A program made the position numbers and the translations under genes. A stretch of DNA of 64,000 nt from CAWKCE01 sp032127035 (lineage in GTDB: Bacteria; Actinomycetota; Actinomycetes; JAHEKZ01). The notes under the pieces are model-generated. The model was not told where the DNA came from, searched no databases, and saw only the letters and a program-made list of their open reading frames with translations. The stretch covers positions 124,001 through 188,000 of the forward strand of contig CAWKCE010000005.1 in assembly GCA_963848085.1 (NCBI GenBank), in the 5' to 3' direction. Of the stretch, positions 32,498-40,864 are shown one piece after another; position 1 is the first letter of the stretch; each line of letters opens with the position of its first letter.

Positions 32498-33067
32498 TCA
32501 GTTCTCCTTGAACGGGAAGCCGAGGGCCTTCAACAGGGCCCGACCCTCGTCATCAGTCTTGGCGGTCGTGACCACCGTGATGTCCATGCCCCGGACTCGG
32601 TCGATCGAGTCCTGGTCGATCTCGTGGAACATGCTCTGCTCGTTGAGACCAAAGGTGTAGTTGCCGTTGCCGTCGAACTGCCGCGGAGACAGGCCACGGA
32701 AGTCGCGGATCCGGGGAAGCGCGACCGACAGGAGTCGGTCCAGGAACTCCCACATCCGGTCGTTGCGCAGCGTCGTGTGACAGCCGATCGGCATCCCCTC
32801 GCGCAGCTTGAACTGGGCGATCGACTTGCGAGCCTTGGTGATGGCCGGCTTCTGGCCGGTGATCACCGACAGGTCGCGGACGGCGCCCTCGATCAGCTTG
32901 GAGTCCCGGGCGGCGTCGCCGACACCCATGTTGACGACGACCTTGGACACCGTCGGGACCTGCATGACGTTGGCGAAGCCGAACTCCTCGCGCAGGGCGG
33001 GCACGATCTCGTCGCGGTAGCGCTGCTTGAGCCTGGGGACGACGGCCTGCTCGGTCGACGTGCTCAT
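32498..33067 (-). CDS. rplE: 50S ribosomal protein L5
   Basis: A 189-aa 5S rRNA-binding protein of the central protuberance: LKQRYRDEIVPALREEFGF, QVPTVSKVVVNMGVGDAARD, TGQKPAITKARKSIAQFKLR, and IDQDSIDRVRGMDITVVTTA. ATG at 33067 overlaps the rplX stop (TGATG); an adjacent GTG at 33070 is also in frame. Confidence 0.99.
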   Translation of the reverse strand: MSTSTEQAVVPRLKQRYRDEIVPALREEFGFANVMQVPTVSKVVVNMGVGDAARDSKLIEGAVRDLSVITGQKPAITKARKSIAQFKLREGMPIGCHTTLRNDRMWEFLDRLLSVALPRIRDFRGLSPRQFDGNGNYTFGLNEQSMFHEIDQDSIDRVRGMDITVVTTAKTDDEGRALLKALGFPFKEN

Positions 33068-33399
33068 CACAGGTCCTCCCCCGTCCGCTTGGCCACCCGG
33101 ATCTTCGTGCCGTCCTCGTCGACGCGGTAGCCCACCCGCGTGCCCACCTTCTTGCCGTCGACCTCCACCACCGGCATCACGTTGGAGACGTGGATCGGTG
33201 CCTCCTGAGTGATGATCCCGCCGGTCTTGGCGCCGCGGTTGCTCTGCCCGATCTTGGTGTGCTTCTTGATGACGTTCACACCTTCGACGGTGACCCGGTC
33301 CAGCTCGGGGAAGGCGGCGATGACCTTGCCGGTCGCCCCCTTGTCCTTGCCCGAGATGACGACGACGGTGTCACCCTTCTTGACGCGAAGGTTTGCCAT
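33067..33399 (-). CDS. rplX: 50S ribosomal protein L24
   Basis: A 110-aa KOW-domain protein that initiates 50S assembly: MANLRVKKGDTVVVISGKDK, GATGKVIAAFPELDRVTVEG and IITQEAPIHVSNVMPV. ATG at 33399, two bases after the rplN stop. Confidence 0.99.
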   Translation of the reverse strand: MANLRVKKGDTVVVISGKDKGATGKVIAAFPELDRVTVEGVNVIKKHTKIGQSNRGAKTGGIITQEAPIHVSNVMPVVEVDGKKVGTRVGYRVDEDGTKIRVAKRTGEDL

Positions 33400-33401
33400 G
33401 G

Positions 33402-33770
33402 TTAGAGCACCTCCGGTGCCAGCGAGATGATCCGCATGAACCGCTTGTCGCGCAGCTCGCGACCGACCGGTCCGAAGATTCGGGTTCCGCGCGGGTCGCC
33501 GCCGTCCTTGATGATGACGGCCGCGTTCTCGTCGAACTTGATGTAGGAACCGTCCGGACGCCGACGCTCCTTGACGGTGCGCACGACGACAGCCTTGACG
33601 ACCTCGCCCTTCTTGGCGTTGCCGCCGGGGATGGCGTCCTTCACCGTGGCGACGATGACGTCGCCAATTCCTGCGTAACGACGACCGGAGCCGCCGAGAA
33701 CCCGGATGCACAAGATTTCCTTGGCACCGGTGTTGTCGGCGACCTTGAGTCGCGACTCCTGCTGGATCAC
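33402..33770 (-). CDS. rplN: 50S ribosomal protein L14
   Basis: A 122-aa protein at the subunit interface, starting MIQQESRLKVADNTGAKEIL and ending RIISLAPEVL. First gene of the spc part; 67 bp separate it from rpsQ, with no obvious promoter. Confidence 0.99.
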   Translation of the reverse strand: MIQQESRLKVADNTGAKEILCIRVLGGSGRRYAGIGDVIVATVKDAIPGGNAKKGEVVKAVVVRTVKERRRPDGSYIKFDENAAVIIKDGGDPRGTRIFGPVGRELRDKRFMRIISLAPEVL

Positions 33771-33837
33771 GTCAGCTGCTCCTGGTTTGTCTGCTGGTTC
33801 TCGTCCGAGGTGATCCCCGGCGAGCCTGGCGGAACGG

Positions 33838-34128
33838 TTACTTGGCCTTCTCGAGGATCTCGACGATGCGCCAACGCTTGGTCCGGCTGGCGGGTCGGGT
33901 TTCCATCAGGAGGACGCGGTCGCCGACCCCGGCCTCGTTCTTCTCGTCGTGCGCCTTCAGCTTGCTCGTCCGCCGCAGGACCTTGCCGTACAGCGGGTGC
34001 TTGACGCGGTCCTCAACGGCAACGACGACGGTCTTGTCCATCTTGTCGCTGACGACCAGGCCCTCGCGTGCCTTGCGGGCACCGCGGTCCTGACCGTCGG
34101 TCGCTTCGGTGTTGCTGGCCTCACTCAT
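33838..34128 (-). CDS. rpsQ: 30S ribosomal protein S17
   Basis: A 96-aa OB-fold S17: after an acidic N-terminus (SEASNTEATDGQDRG) the core reads REGLVVSDKMDKTVVVAVED, HPLYGKVLRRTSKLKAHDE and ASRTKRWRIVEILEKAK. ATGA overlap with rpmC. Confidence 0.99.
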   Translation of the reverse strand: MSEASNTEATDGQDRGARKAREGLVVSDKMDKTVVVAVEDRVKHPLYGKVLRRTSKLKAHDEKNEAGVGDRVLLMETRPASRTKRWRIVEILEKAK

Positions 34129-34361
34129 GCGGCGTCCTCAGGCGTCTCGATGGTGGTGATGCCGAGCTCACGCTCGCGCAGCACCGTGTAGATGCGTGCG
34201 ATCTCCTTGCGGACGGCACGCAGCCGGCCGTGGCTCTCGAGCTGCCCCGTGGCAGCCTGGAACCGGAGATTGAACAGCTCTTCCTTGGCCTCGCGGAGCT
34301 TGATGACGAGCTCTTCGTCCTCGAGTCCACGCAGCTCGGTGGCCTTCGTGCCCGTCGGCAT
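34125..34361 (-). CDS. rpmC: 50S ribosomal protein L29
   Basis: A 78-aa two-helix protein near the exit tunnel: ATELRGLEDEELVIKLREAK, ELFNLRFQAATGQLESHGRL, and RKEIARIYTVLRERELG. ATG at 34361; overlaps rplP by one base and rpsQ by four. Confidence 0.99.
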   Translation of the reverse strand: MPTGTKATELRGLEDEELVIKLREAKEELFNLRFQAATGQLESHGRLRAVRKEIARIYTVLRERELGITTIETPEDAA

Positions 34362-34780
34362 CAGAACTCACCACCCTCACGCGTGACGAACTTGGTCTTG
34401 ATCGGCAGCTTGTGCATCGCTCGGGTCATGGCCTCACGCGCCAGGGGCTCGGACACACCCGAGAGCTCGAACATCACCCGGCCCGGCTTGACGTTGGCGA
34501 TCCACCACTCGGGCGATCCCTTGCCGGAGCCCATCCGGGTCTCGGCCGGCTTCTTGGTCAGGGGGCGGTCCGGGTAGATGTTGATCCAGACCTTCCCACC
34601 CCGTCGGATGGCGCGCGTGATCGCAATACGCGCCGACTCGATCTGGCGGTTGGTGATGTAGCCGGGCTCCAGTGCCTGGAGCCCGTAGTCACCGAACGCG
34701 ACCTTGGTACCACCCTTGGCCGCACCGCGGCGCGAGGGGTGGTGCTGCTTGCGGTGCTTGACCCGCCGAGGGATCAGCAT
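34361..34780 (-). CDS. rplP: 50S ribosomal protein L16
   Basis: A 139-aa protein at the A-site finger: MLIPRRVKHRKQHHPSRRG, FGDYGLQALEPGYITNRQIE, RRGGKVWINIYPDRPLTKKP and GSGKGSPEWWIANVKPGRVM. Start at 34780, three bases past rpsC. Confidence 0.99.
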   Translation of the reverse strand: MLIPRRVKHRKQHHPSRRGAAKGGTKVAFGDYGLQALEPGYITNRQIESARIAITRAIRRGGKVWINIYPDRPLTKKPAETRMGSGKGSPEWWIANVKPGRVMFELSGVSEPLAREAMTRAMHKLPIKTKFVTREGGEF

Positions 34781-34783
34781 GGA

Positions 34784-35728
34784 TCAGACCTCCGTCTCGG
34801 TCGCGTCGGTCGCCGGAGCCGCCTCAACGACCGGAGCCGCCTCAACAACGGGAGCCGCCTCAACGACCGGAGCCGCCTCAACGACCGGAGCCGCCTCAGC
34901 AACGGGAGCCGCCTCAACGGGAGCCGCCTCAACGACCGGAGCCGCCTCGACGACCGGAGCCGCCTCGACCACCGACGTGGGCTCGGTCGTGGCGACCGGA
35001 CCGGACGCCGGAGCGTCCTCCCTCGCCTTGCGCACCGGCCGGGCCGGCCGGTTCCGCTGCGAGATTCGGGCGGCAGCCGCGGCCGCCTCCCGCTCGGTGC
35101 GACTCCCGGTCACGTCACCCTTGTAGATCCACACCTTCACACCGATGCGGCCGAACGTGGTCCTGGCCTCGTAGAAGCCGTAGTCGATGTCGGCACGCAG
35201 CGTGTGCAGGGGAACCCGGCCCTCGCGGTAGAACTCGGTGCGAGACATCTCGGCGCCGCCCAGCCGCCCACCGACCTGGACGCGGATGCCTTTGGCCCCG
35301 GCCTTCATGGCCGACTGCATGGCCTTGCGCATCGCGCGTCGGAAGGAGACCCGGCTGCTCAGCTGCTCGGCAACTCCCTGCGCGACCAGCTGAGCGTCGA
35401 TCTCCGGGTTCTTCACCTCGAGGATGTTCAGCTGGACCTGCTTGCCGGTCAGCTGCTCGAGGTCTCCACGGATCCGGTCGGCCTCAGCGCCGCGACGCCC
35501 GATGACGATGCCCGGGCGAGCCGTGTGGATGTCGACCCGGACCCGGTCGCGGGTGCGCTCGATGTCGACGCGGCTGATGCCGGCCCGCTCCATGCCCTTG
35601 CTGAGCATGCGTCGGATCTCGACGTCTTCCTTGATGTAGTCCTTGTACAGCTTGTCGGCGTACCACCGGCTCGTGTACTCGGTGGTGATGCCCAGCCGAA
35701 ACCCGTGCGGGTTGACCTTCTGACCCAC
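34784..35728 (-). CDS. rpsC: 30S ribosomal protein S3 with repetitive Ala/Pro/Glu/Val tail
   Basis: S3 at the mRNA entry tunnel. The KH domain (IERTRDRVRVDIHTARPGIV, IGRRGAEADRIRGDLEQLTG) and C-terminal domain (VSFRRAMRKAMQSAMKAGAK) are canonical for ~220 residues. The remaining ~75 residues are built from EAAPVV units encoded by 18-bp repeats. Total 314 aa. Acidic S3 tails occur in actinomycetes, but this one is highly regular. Confidence 0.99.
   Translation of the reverse strand: MGQKVNPHGFRLGITTEYTSRWYADKLYKDYIKEDVEIRRMLSKGMERAGISRVDIERTRDRVRVDIHTARPGIVIGRRGAEADRIRGDLEQLTGKQVQLNILEVKNPEIDAQLVAQGVAEQLSSRVSFRRAMRKAMQSAMKAGAKGIRVQVGGRLGGAEMSRTEFYREGRVPLHTLRADIDYGFYEARTTFGRIGVKVWIYKGDVTGSRTEREAAAAAARISQRNRPARPVRKAREDAPASGPVATTEPTSVVEAAPVVEAAPVVEAAPVEAAPVAEAAPVVEAAPVVEAAPVVEAAPVVEAAPATDATETEV
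34818..34976. repeat. Tandem 18-bp repeats inside rpsC
   Basis: Nine units of GCCGCCTCAACGACCGGA or close variants (one shortened to 15 bp at 34908-34922) encode the EAAPVV tail of S3 on the minus strand. Small variations between units suggest an older array than the one in rplQ. Confidence 0.95.
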
Positions 35729-35734
35729 TTCAGG

Positions 35735-36103
35735 TCACCCCTTCCTTGAGGTCGGCGCCGTCTGCGACGACACGACGACCGTGATGTGACTGGTGCGCTT
35801 GCGGATACGAAATGCGCGGCCCTGCGCACGCGGCCGGAAACGCTTGAGCGTCGGCCCCTCGTCCACGAAGGCCTCGCTCACGACCAGCGTGTCCCGCTGC
35901 ATGCTGTGGTTGTGCTCGGCATTGGCCAGGGCGCTGTCGAGCACCTTGCCCACGGTCTCGCTCGCCGCCTGGGGCGCAAAGCGCAGCACGGTCCGCGCCT
36001 CGTCAGCGGGCAGCCCTCGGATCAGGTCCACCATTCGGCGGGCCTTCTGGGGCGTGACGCGGACGTACCGCGCAGTGCTGCGAGCACTGGCCCTGGCATC
36101 CAT
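35735..36103 (-). CDS. rplV: 50S ribosomal protein L22
   Basis: A 122-aa protein lining the exit tunnel: ARYVRVTPQKARRMVDLIRG, AANAEHNHSM-like ALANAEHNHSMQRDTLVV, and GPTLKRFRPRAQGRAFRIRK. ATG at 36103; 86 bp from rpsS. Confidence 0.99.
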   Translation of the reverse strand: MDARASARSTARYVRVTPQKARRMVDLIRGLPADEARTVLRFAPQAASETVGKVLDSALANAEHNHSMQRDTLVVSEAFVDEGPTLKRFRPRAQGRAFRIRKRTSHITVVVSSQTAPTSRKG

Positions 36104-36189
36104 CTGCTTCCTCTTCCTTCGATCTCCTGCTGGAGAGCTTGCGTCGAGCGGGTTGGTGCGTCGTGCTGCGGGCTGCCGAAGGCAGGCCG

Positions 36190-36471
36190 TCAGCGGCGGC
36201 GGCCCTTTCGGTCGTCCTTCTCATGGCCGCGGAAAGTCCTCGTCGGCGCAAACTCACCGAGCTTGTGACCGACCATGGCCTCGGTGACGAAGACCGGCAC
36301 ATGCTTGCGCCCGTCGTGCACCGCGATCGTGTGACCCAGCATCGACGGCACGATCATCGAGCGCCGTGACCAGGTCTTGATGACGTTGCGGGTGCCCTTG
36401 TCGTTCTGGTCGTCCACCTTCTTGGTGAGGTGGTCGTCCACGAAAGGACCCTTCTTCAGGCTGCGCGGCAT
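36190..36471 (-). CDS. rpsS: 30S ribosomal protein S19
   Basis: A 93-aa 30S head protein: MPRSLKKGPFVDDHLTKKVD, IKTWSRRSMIVPSMLGHTIA, and GHKLGEFAPTRTFRGHEKDD. ATG at 36471, 13 bp past rplB. Confidence 0.99.
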   Translation of the reverse strand: MPRSLKKGPFVDDHLTKKVDDQNDKGTRNVIKTWSRRSMIVPSMLGHTIAVHDGRKHVPVFVTEAMVGHKLGEFAPTRTFRGHEKDDRKGRRR

Positions 36472-36484
36472 CGGTGAGGAGCTC

Positions 36485-37321
<837 letters not shown>

Positions 37322-37352
37322 CGCTACGTGTCCTTGGGATCGAGTGCGCCGG

Positions 37353-37658
37353 TCAGGAGACCGGCCCGCCGAAGATGTCGATACGGTCGCCAGCGGCCAC
37401 GCTCACGATTGCTCGCTTGGTGTCCTTGCGCTTGCCGAACCCGGTACGGGTACGACGGCGCTTTCCCTGACGGTTGATGGTGTTGACGCCGGTGACGGTG
37501 ACACCGAAGACCTTCTCGACCGCGATCTTGATCTGGGTCTTGTTGGCCTCGGGGTCGACCAGGAAGGTGTACTTGTTCTCGTCGAGCAGGCCGTAGCTCT
37601 TCTCAGAGATGACCGGCGCGACCAGGACGTCACGGTGGCTGTGCTCCATGCTGCTCAC
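37353..37658 (-). CDS. rplW: 50S ribosomal protein L23
   Basis: A 101-aa exit-tunnel protein that docks SRP and trigger factor: VLVAPVISEKSYGLLDENKY, VDPEANKTQIKIAVEKVFGV, VNTINRQGKRRRTRTGFGKR. GTG at 37658 overlaps the rplD stop (GTGA); ATG at 37649 is an alternative start. Confidence 0.98.
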   Translation of the reverse strand: MSSMEHSHRDVLVAPVISEKSYGLLDENKYTFLVDPEANKTQIKIAVEKVFGVTVTGVNTINRQGKRRRTRTGFGKRKDTKRAIVSVAAGDRIDIFGGPVS

Positions 37659-38368
37659 GCTGTGGCCTCCTCGGTGCTGGCTTCCTCGGCCTCCACGGCG
37701 GCGGCCTCCGACGAGGTGGCGACCGCTGAGACCGACCCGCCACGGGCGGGACCGGCCACGAACTGCTCGAGGGCCGCCTGCGTGAAGATGATGTCGTCGG
37801 AGACGAGGACGTCGTAGGTGTTGAGCTGGTCGACGGCCAGGACGTGCACCGTCGTGAGGTTGCGCAGCGACTTCCAGGCGGCTTCGCTGTCGCGGTCCAG
37901 AACCACCAGCACATGACGACGGGTCGACAGGCCGGCCAGCAGCGCGGCGGCCGACTTGGTCGACGGAGCGCCGTCCACGGCGAAGGTGCTGACGACGTGG
38001 ATCCGACCGTTGCGGGCCCGGTCCGACAGCGCCCCTCGGAGTGCGGCGGCCTTCATCTTCTTCGGCGTCCGCTGGACGTAGCTGCGCGGGGTGGGTCCGT
38101 GGACGACCCCGCCGCCGGCGAACTGGGGGGCCCGGATCGAACCCTGACGGGCGCGACCGGTCCCCTTCTGGCGGTAGGGCTTGGCCCCTCCCCCGCGGAC
38201 GTCCCCGCGGGCGAGAGTCGAGTGCGTCCCCTGGCGGGCAGCGGCCAGCTGGGCCACGACCACCTGGTGGATCAGCGGGATGTTCACCGGGACGTCAAAG
38301 AGCTCCTCGGGAAGCTCGATGGTTCCGGCCGTGCCCCCGGCGGGGCTGACGACGTCGACGGTGCTCAC
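37655..38368 (-). CDS. rplD: 50S ribosomal protein L4
   Basis: A 237-aa exit-tunnel protein with the long basic loop KPYRQKGTGRARQGSIRAPQ and FAGGGVVHGPTPRSY. About 20 C-terminal residues are Ala/Glu-rich (EAAAVEAEEASTEEATA), longer than the usual family end. GTG at 38368 overlaps the rplC stop (GTGA). Confidence 0.99.
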   Translation of the reverse strand: MSTVDVVSPAGGTAGTIELPEELFDVPVNIPLIHQVVVAQLAAARQGTHSTLARGDVRGGGAKPYRQKGTGRARQGSIRAPQFAGGGVVHGPTPRSYVQRTPKKMKAAALRGALSDRARNGRIHVVSTFAVDGAPSTKSAAALLAGLSTRRHVLVVLDRDSEAAWKSLRNLTTVHVLAVDQLNTYDVLVSDDIIFTQAALEQFVAGPARGGSVSAVATSSEAAAVEAEEASTEEATA

Positions 38369-39015
38369 TGGATTACCCCCTTCGCGGCGGACCGCACCAG
38401 CACGAGGCCGCCGATCGAGCCGGGAACGGCGCCCTTGATGAGCAGCAGTCCCTTCTCGGTGTCAACGGCGTGCACGGTGAGGTTCTGGACGGTCACGCGT
38501 GCACCGCCGTGGCGGCCGGCCATCTTCATGCCCTTGAACACCCGGCTGGGCGTCGAACCGGCACCGATGGAACCTGGCTTGCGGTGGTTGCGCTTCTGGC
38601 CGTGCGAGGCCGAGACGCCGTGGAAGCCGTGCCGCTTCATGACCCCGGTGAAGCCCTTGCCCTTGGAGGTTCCGGTCACATCGACGACCTGTCCCGGCTC
38701 GAAGACGTCCGGTCCGAGCTCTTGTCCGACCTCGTACTCGGTAGCGTCGTCGGTGCGCAGCTCCACCAGGTGGCGGCGCGGGGTCACCCCCGCCTTGCTG
38801 AAGTGGCCGGCATCCGGCTGGTTGACCTTCCGAGGGTCGATGGCGCCGAATCCCAGCTGGACTGCCGAGTAGCCGTCCGTGCTGGGGGTGCGGACCGAGG
38901 TGACGACGCACGGCCCGGCCTTGACCACGGTGACCGGGACGATCTTGCTGTCGTCGTCCCACACCTGGGTCATGCCGAGCTTCTCGCCCAGGACTCCCTT
39001 GACCTGCTTACCCAT
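38365..39015 (-). CDS. rplC: 50S ribosomal protein L3
   Basis: A 216-aa early-assembly protein: KGVLGEKLGMTQVWDDDSKI, VTGTSKGKGFTGVMKRHGFH, GASHG-like VSASHGQKRNHRKPGSIGAG and KGMKMAGRHGGARVTVQNL. ATG at 39015, 15 bp from rpsJ. Confidence 0.99.
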   Translation of the reverse strand: MGKQVKGVLGEKLGMTQVWDDDSKIVPVTVVKAGPCVVTSVRTPSTDGYSAVQLGFGAIDPRKVNQPDAGHFSKAGVTPRRHLVELRTDDATEYEVGQELGPDVFEPGQVVDVTGTSKGKGFTGVMKRHGFHGVSASHGQKRNHRKPGSIGAGSTPSRVFKGMKMAGRHGGARVTVQNLTVHAVDTEKGLLLIKGAVPGSIGGLVLVRSAAKGVIQ

Positions 39016-39030
39016 GACGTCTGCGTCCCT

Positions 39031-39339
39031 CTACAGCTTGATCTCGATGTCGACTCCCGCAGGGAGGTCGAGTCGCATGAGCGAGTCCACCGTCTTGGGG
39101 GTCGGGTCGATGATGTCGATGAGCCGCTTGTGCGTCCGCATCTCGAAATGCTCGCGGCTGTCCTTGTACTTGTGCGGCGAACGAATGACGACGAACACGT
39201 TCTTCTCCGTCGGCAACGGCACCGGGCCGGCGACCTGCGCACCCGTACGGGTGGCAGTCTCGACGATCTTCCGCGCCGAGCTGTCGATGACCTCGTGGTC
39301 GTAGGCCTTCAGCCGGATGCGGATCTTCTGTCCCGCCAT
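39031..39339 (-). CDS. rpsJ: 30S ribosomal protein S10
   Basis: A 102-aa S10, also the NusE transcription-antitermination factor: MAGQKIRIRLKAYDHEVIDS, GPVPLPTEKNVFVVIRSPHK and EMRTHKRLIDIIDPTPKTVD. First gene of the S10 cluster; the ~245-bp gap to tuf holds hairpins but no convincing promoter. Confidence 0.99.
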   Translation of the reverse strand: MAGQKIRIRLKAYDHEVIDSSARKIVETATRTGAQVAGPVPLPTEKNVFVVIRSPHKYKDSREHFEMRTHKRLIDIIDPTPKTVDSLMRLDLPAGVDIEIKL

Positions 39340-39482
39340 GGCGATGTACCGAATCCTTCTCTCGTGTGCCGCGTGTAGCGCCGACCCCCGAGGTCGGGTG
39401 TGTCGCGCCCCTCCGCGAACGCGGCGGGTCGACGAGCAGGTGGACGGGGGTCAGAGCCCGGTCGAGCCGGGCGCTCGGGGGC

Positions 39483-39521
39483 GGTGCCCGGGGCGATGTC
39501 TCGCGACGCGCCCCGGGCACC
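39483..39521. terminator. 13-bp perfect hairpin between tuf and rpsJ
   Basis: GGTGCCCGGGGCG (39483-39495) and CGCCCCGGGCACC (39509-39521) pair without mismatch around a 13-nt loop. A smaller hairpin GCCCC-AGGA-GGGGC (39545-39558) sits closer to the tuf stop. Neither has a U-run. They probably terminate or attenuate str transcription before the S10 cluster. Rest of the gap: a weak stem at 39381-39397 in the rpsJ leader. Confidence 0.6.
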
Positions 39522-39584
39522 AGCCCGAGCAACCTGGACAGTATGCCCCAGGAGGGGCTCAGTTGCCGAATCGGGCCGTTCGGG

Positions 39585-40778
39585 TCAGGCGTTGATCTTG
39601 GTGACCCGGCCGGCGCCGACGGTGCGACCACCCTCGCGGATGGCGAACCGCAGCCCGTCCTCCATGGCGATGGGCTGGATCAGCGCCACCGTCATCTCGG
39701 TGTTGTCCCCCGGCATGACCATCTCGGTGCCCTCGGGGAGGGTCACCACACCGGTCACGTCGGTGGTCCGGAAGTAGAACTGCGGGCGGTAGTTGTTGAA
39801 GAACGGCGTGTGACGGCCGCCCTCGTCCTTGGACAGGATGTAGACCTGCGCCTCGAAGTCGGTGTGCGGGGTGGTCGTGCCCGGCTTGATCACGACCTGG
39901 CCGCGCTCGACATCCTCGCGCTTGATACCGCGGATGAGGAGCCCGACGTTCTCGCCGGCCTGGCCCTCGTCCAACAGCTTCCGGAACATCTCGATGCCGG
40001 TCACCGTGGTGCGCGTGCTCTCCGGCTTGATGCCGACGATCTCGACCTCTTCGTTGATCTTGACCACGCCGCGCTCGATACGGCCGGTGACGACCGTGCC
40101 GCGCCCGGTGATGGTGAAGACGTCCTCGACGGGCATGAGGAACGGCTTCTCGATCTCCCGCTCAGGGGTCGGGATCGCCACGTCGACGGCCGCCATCAGC
40201 TCGACGATCTTGGCAGCCCACTCAGCGTCGCCCTCGAGCGCCTTCAGCGCCGAGACCTGGATGACCGGGATGTCGTCGCCGGGGAACTCGTACTCGTTGA
40301 GCAGCTCCCGGACCTCGAGCTCGACGAGCTCGAGGATCTCCTCGTCGTCGACCATGTCGGCCTTGTTCAGCGCCACCACGATCGCCGGGACGCCGACCTG
40401 ACGGGCCAGGAGCACGTGCTCCTTGGTCTGCGGCATCGGGCCGTCGGTCGCGGCGACCACCAGGATCGCGCCGTCCATCTGCGCGGCGCCGGTGATCATG
40501 TTCTTGATGTAGTCCGCGTGGCCGGGGCAGTCGACGTGGGCATAGTGCCGGGCGTCAGTCTGGTACTCGACGTGCGCGATGGAGATCGTGATGCCCCGCT
40601 CGCGCTCCTCCGGTGCCTTGTCGATCTGGTCGAACGGCGTGAAGGGGTTGAGGTCGGGATGCTGGTCGTGGAGCACCTTGGTGATCGCCGCGGTCAACGT
40701 GGTCTTGCCGTGGTCGATGTGACCAATGGTGCCGATGTTGACGTGCGGCTTGGTCCGCTCGAACTTCGCCTTCGCCAC
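39585..40778 (-). CDS. tuf: Elongation factor Tu
   Basis: A 397-aa GTPase delivering aminoacyl-tRNA. G1 GHIDHGKTTL, G2 region with RGITI, G3 DCPGHADYI, and G4 NKADM are visible, followed by the two beta-barrel domains (TGRGTVVTGRIERG; GGRHTPFFNNYRPQFYFRT). ATG at 40778 with GAGGA upstream. Follows fusA by 86 bp as in the classic str operon. Confidence 0.99.
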   Translation of the reverse strand: MAKAKFERTKPHVNIGTIGHIDHGKTTLTAAITKVLHDQHPDLNPFTPFDQIDKAPEERERGITISIAHVEYQTDARHYAHVDCPGHADYIKNMITGAAQMDGAILVVAATDGPMPQTKEHVLLARQVGVPAIVVALNKADMVDDEEILELVELEVRELLNEYEFPGDDIPVIQVSALKALEGDAEWAAKIVELMAAVDVAIPTPEREIEKPFLMPVEDVFTITGRGTVVTGRIERGVVKINEEVEIVGIKPESTRTTVTGIEMFRKLLDEGQAGENVGLLIRGIKREDVERGQVVIKPGTTTPHTDFEAQVYILSKDEGGRHTPFFNNYRPQFYFRTTDVTGVVTLPEGTEMVMPGDNTEMTVALIQPIAMEDGLRFAIREGGRTVGAGRVTKINA

Positions 40779-40864
40779 TGGGGTCCTCCTCGGGACTTGA
40801 TCTTCTTACGCCGTTCGACGTACGTCTGGATGGTTGGGAACTGCTGGTCAGGCGTGGCGCGTGA

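Noticed and set aside
34818..34976. S3 repeats as a mobile element
   Set aside because: The array is fully in frame, encodes a regular peptide and has no terminal repeats; slippage explains it.
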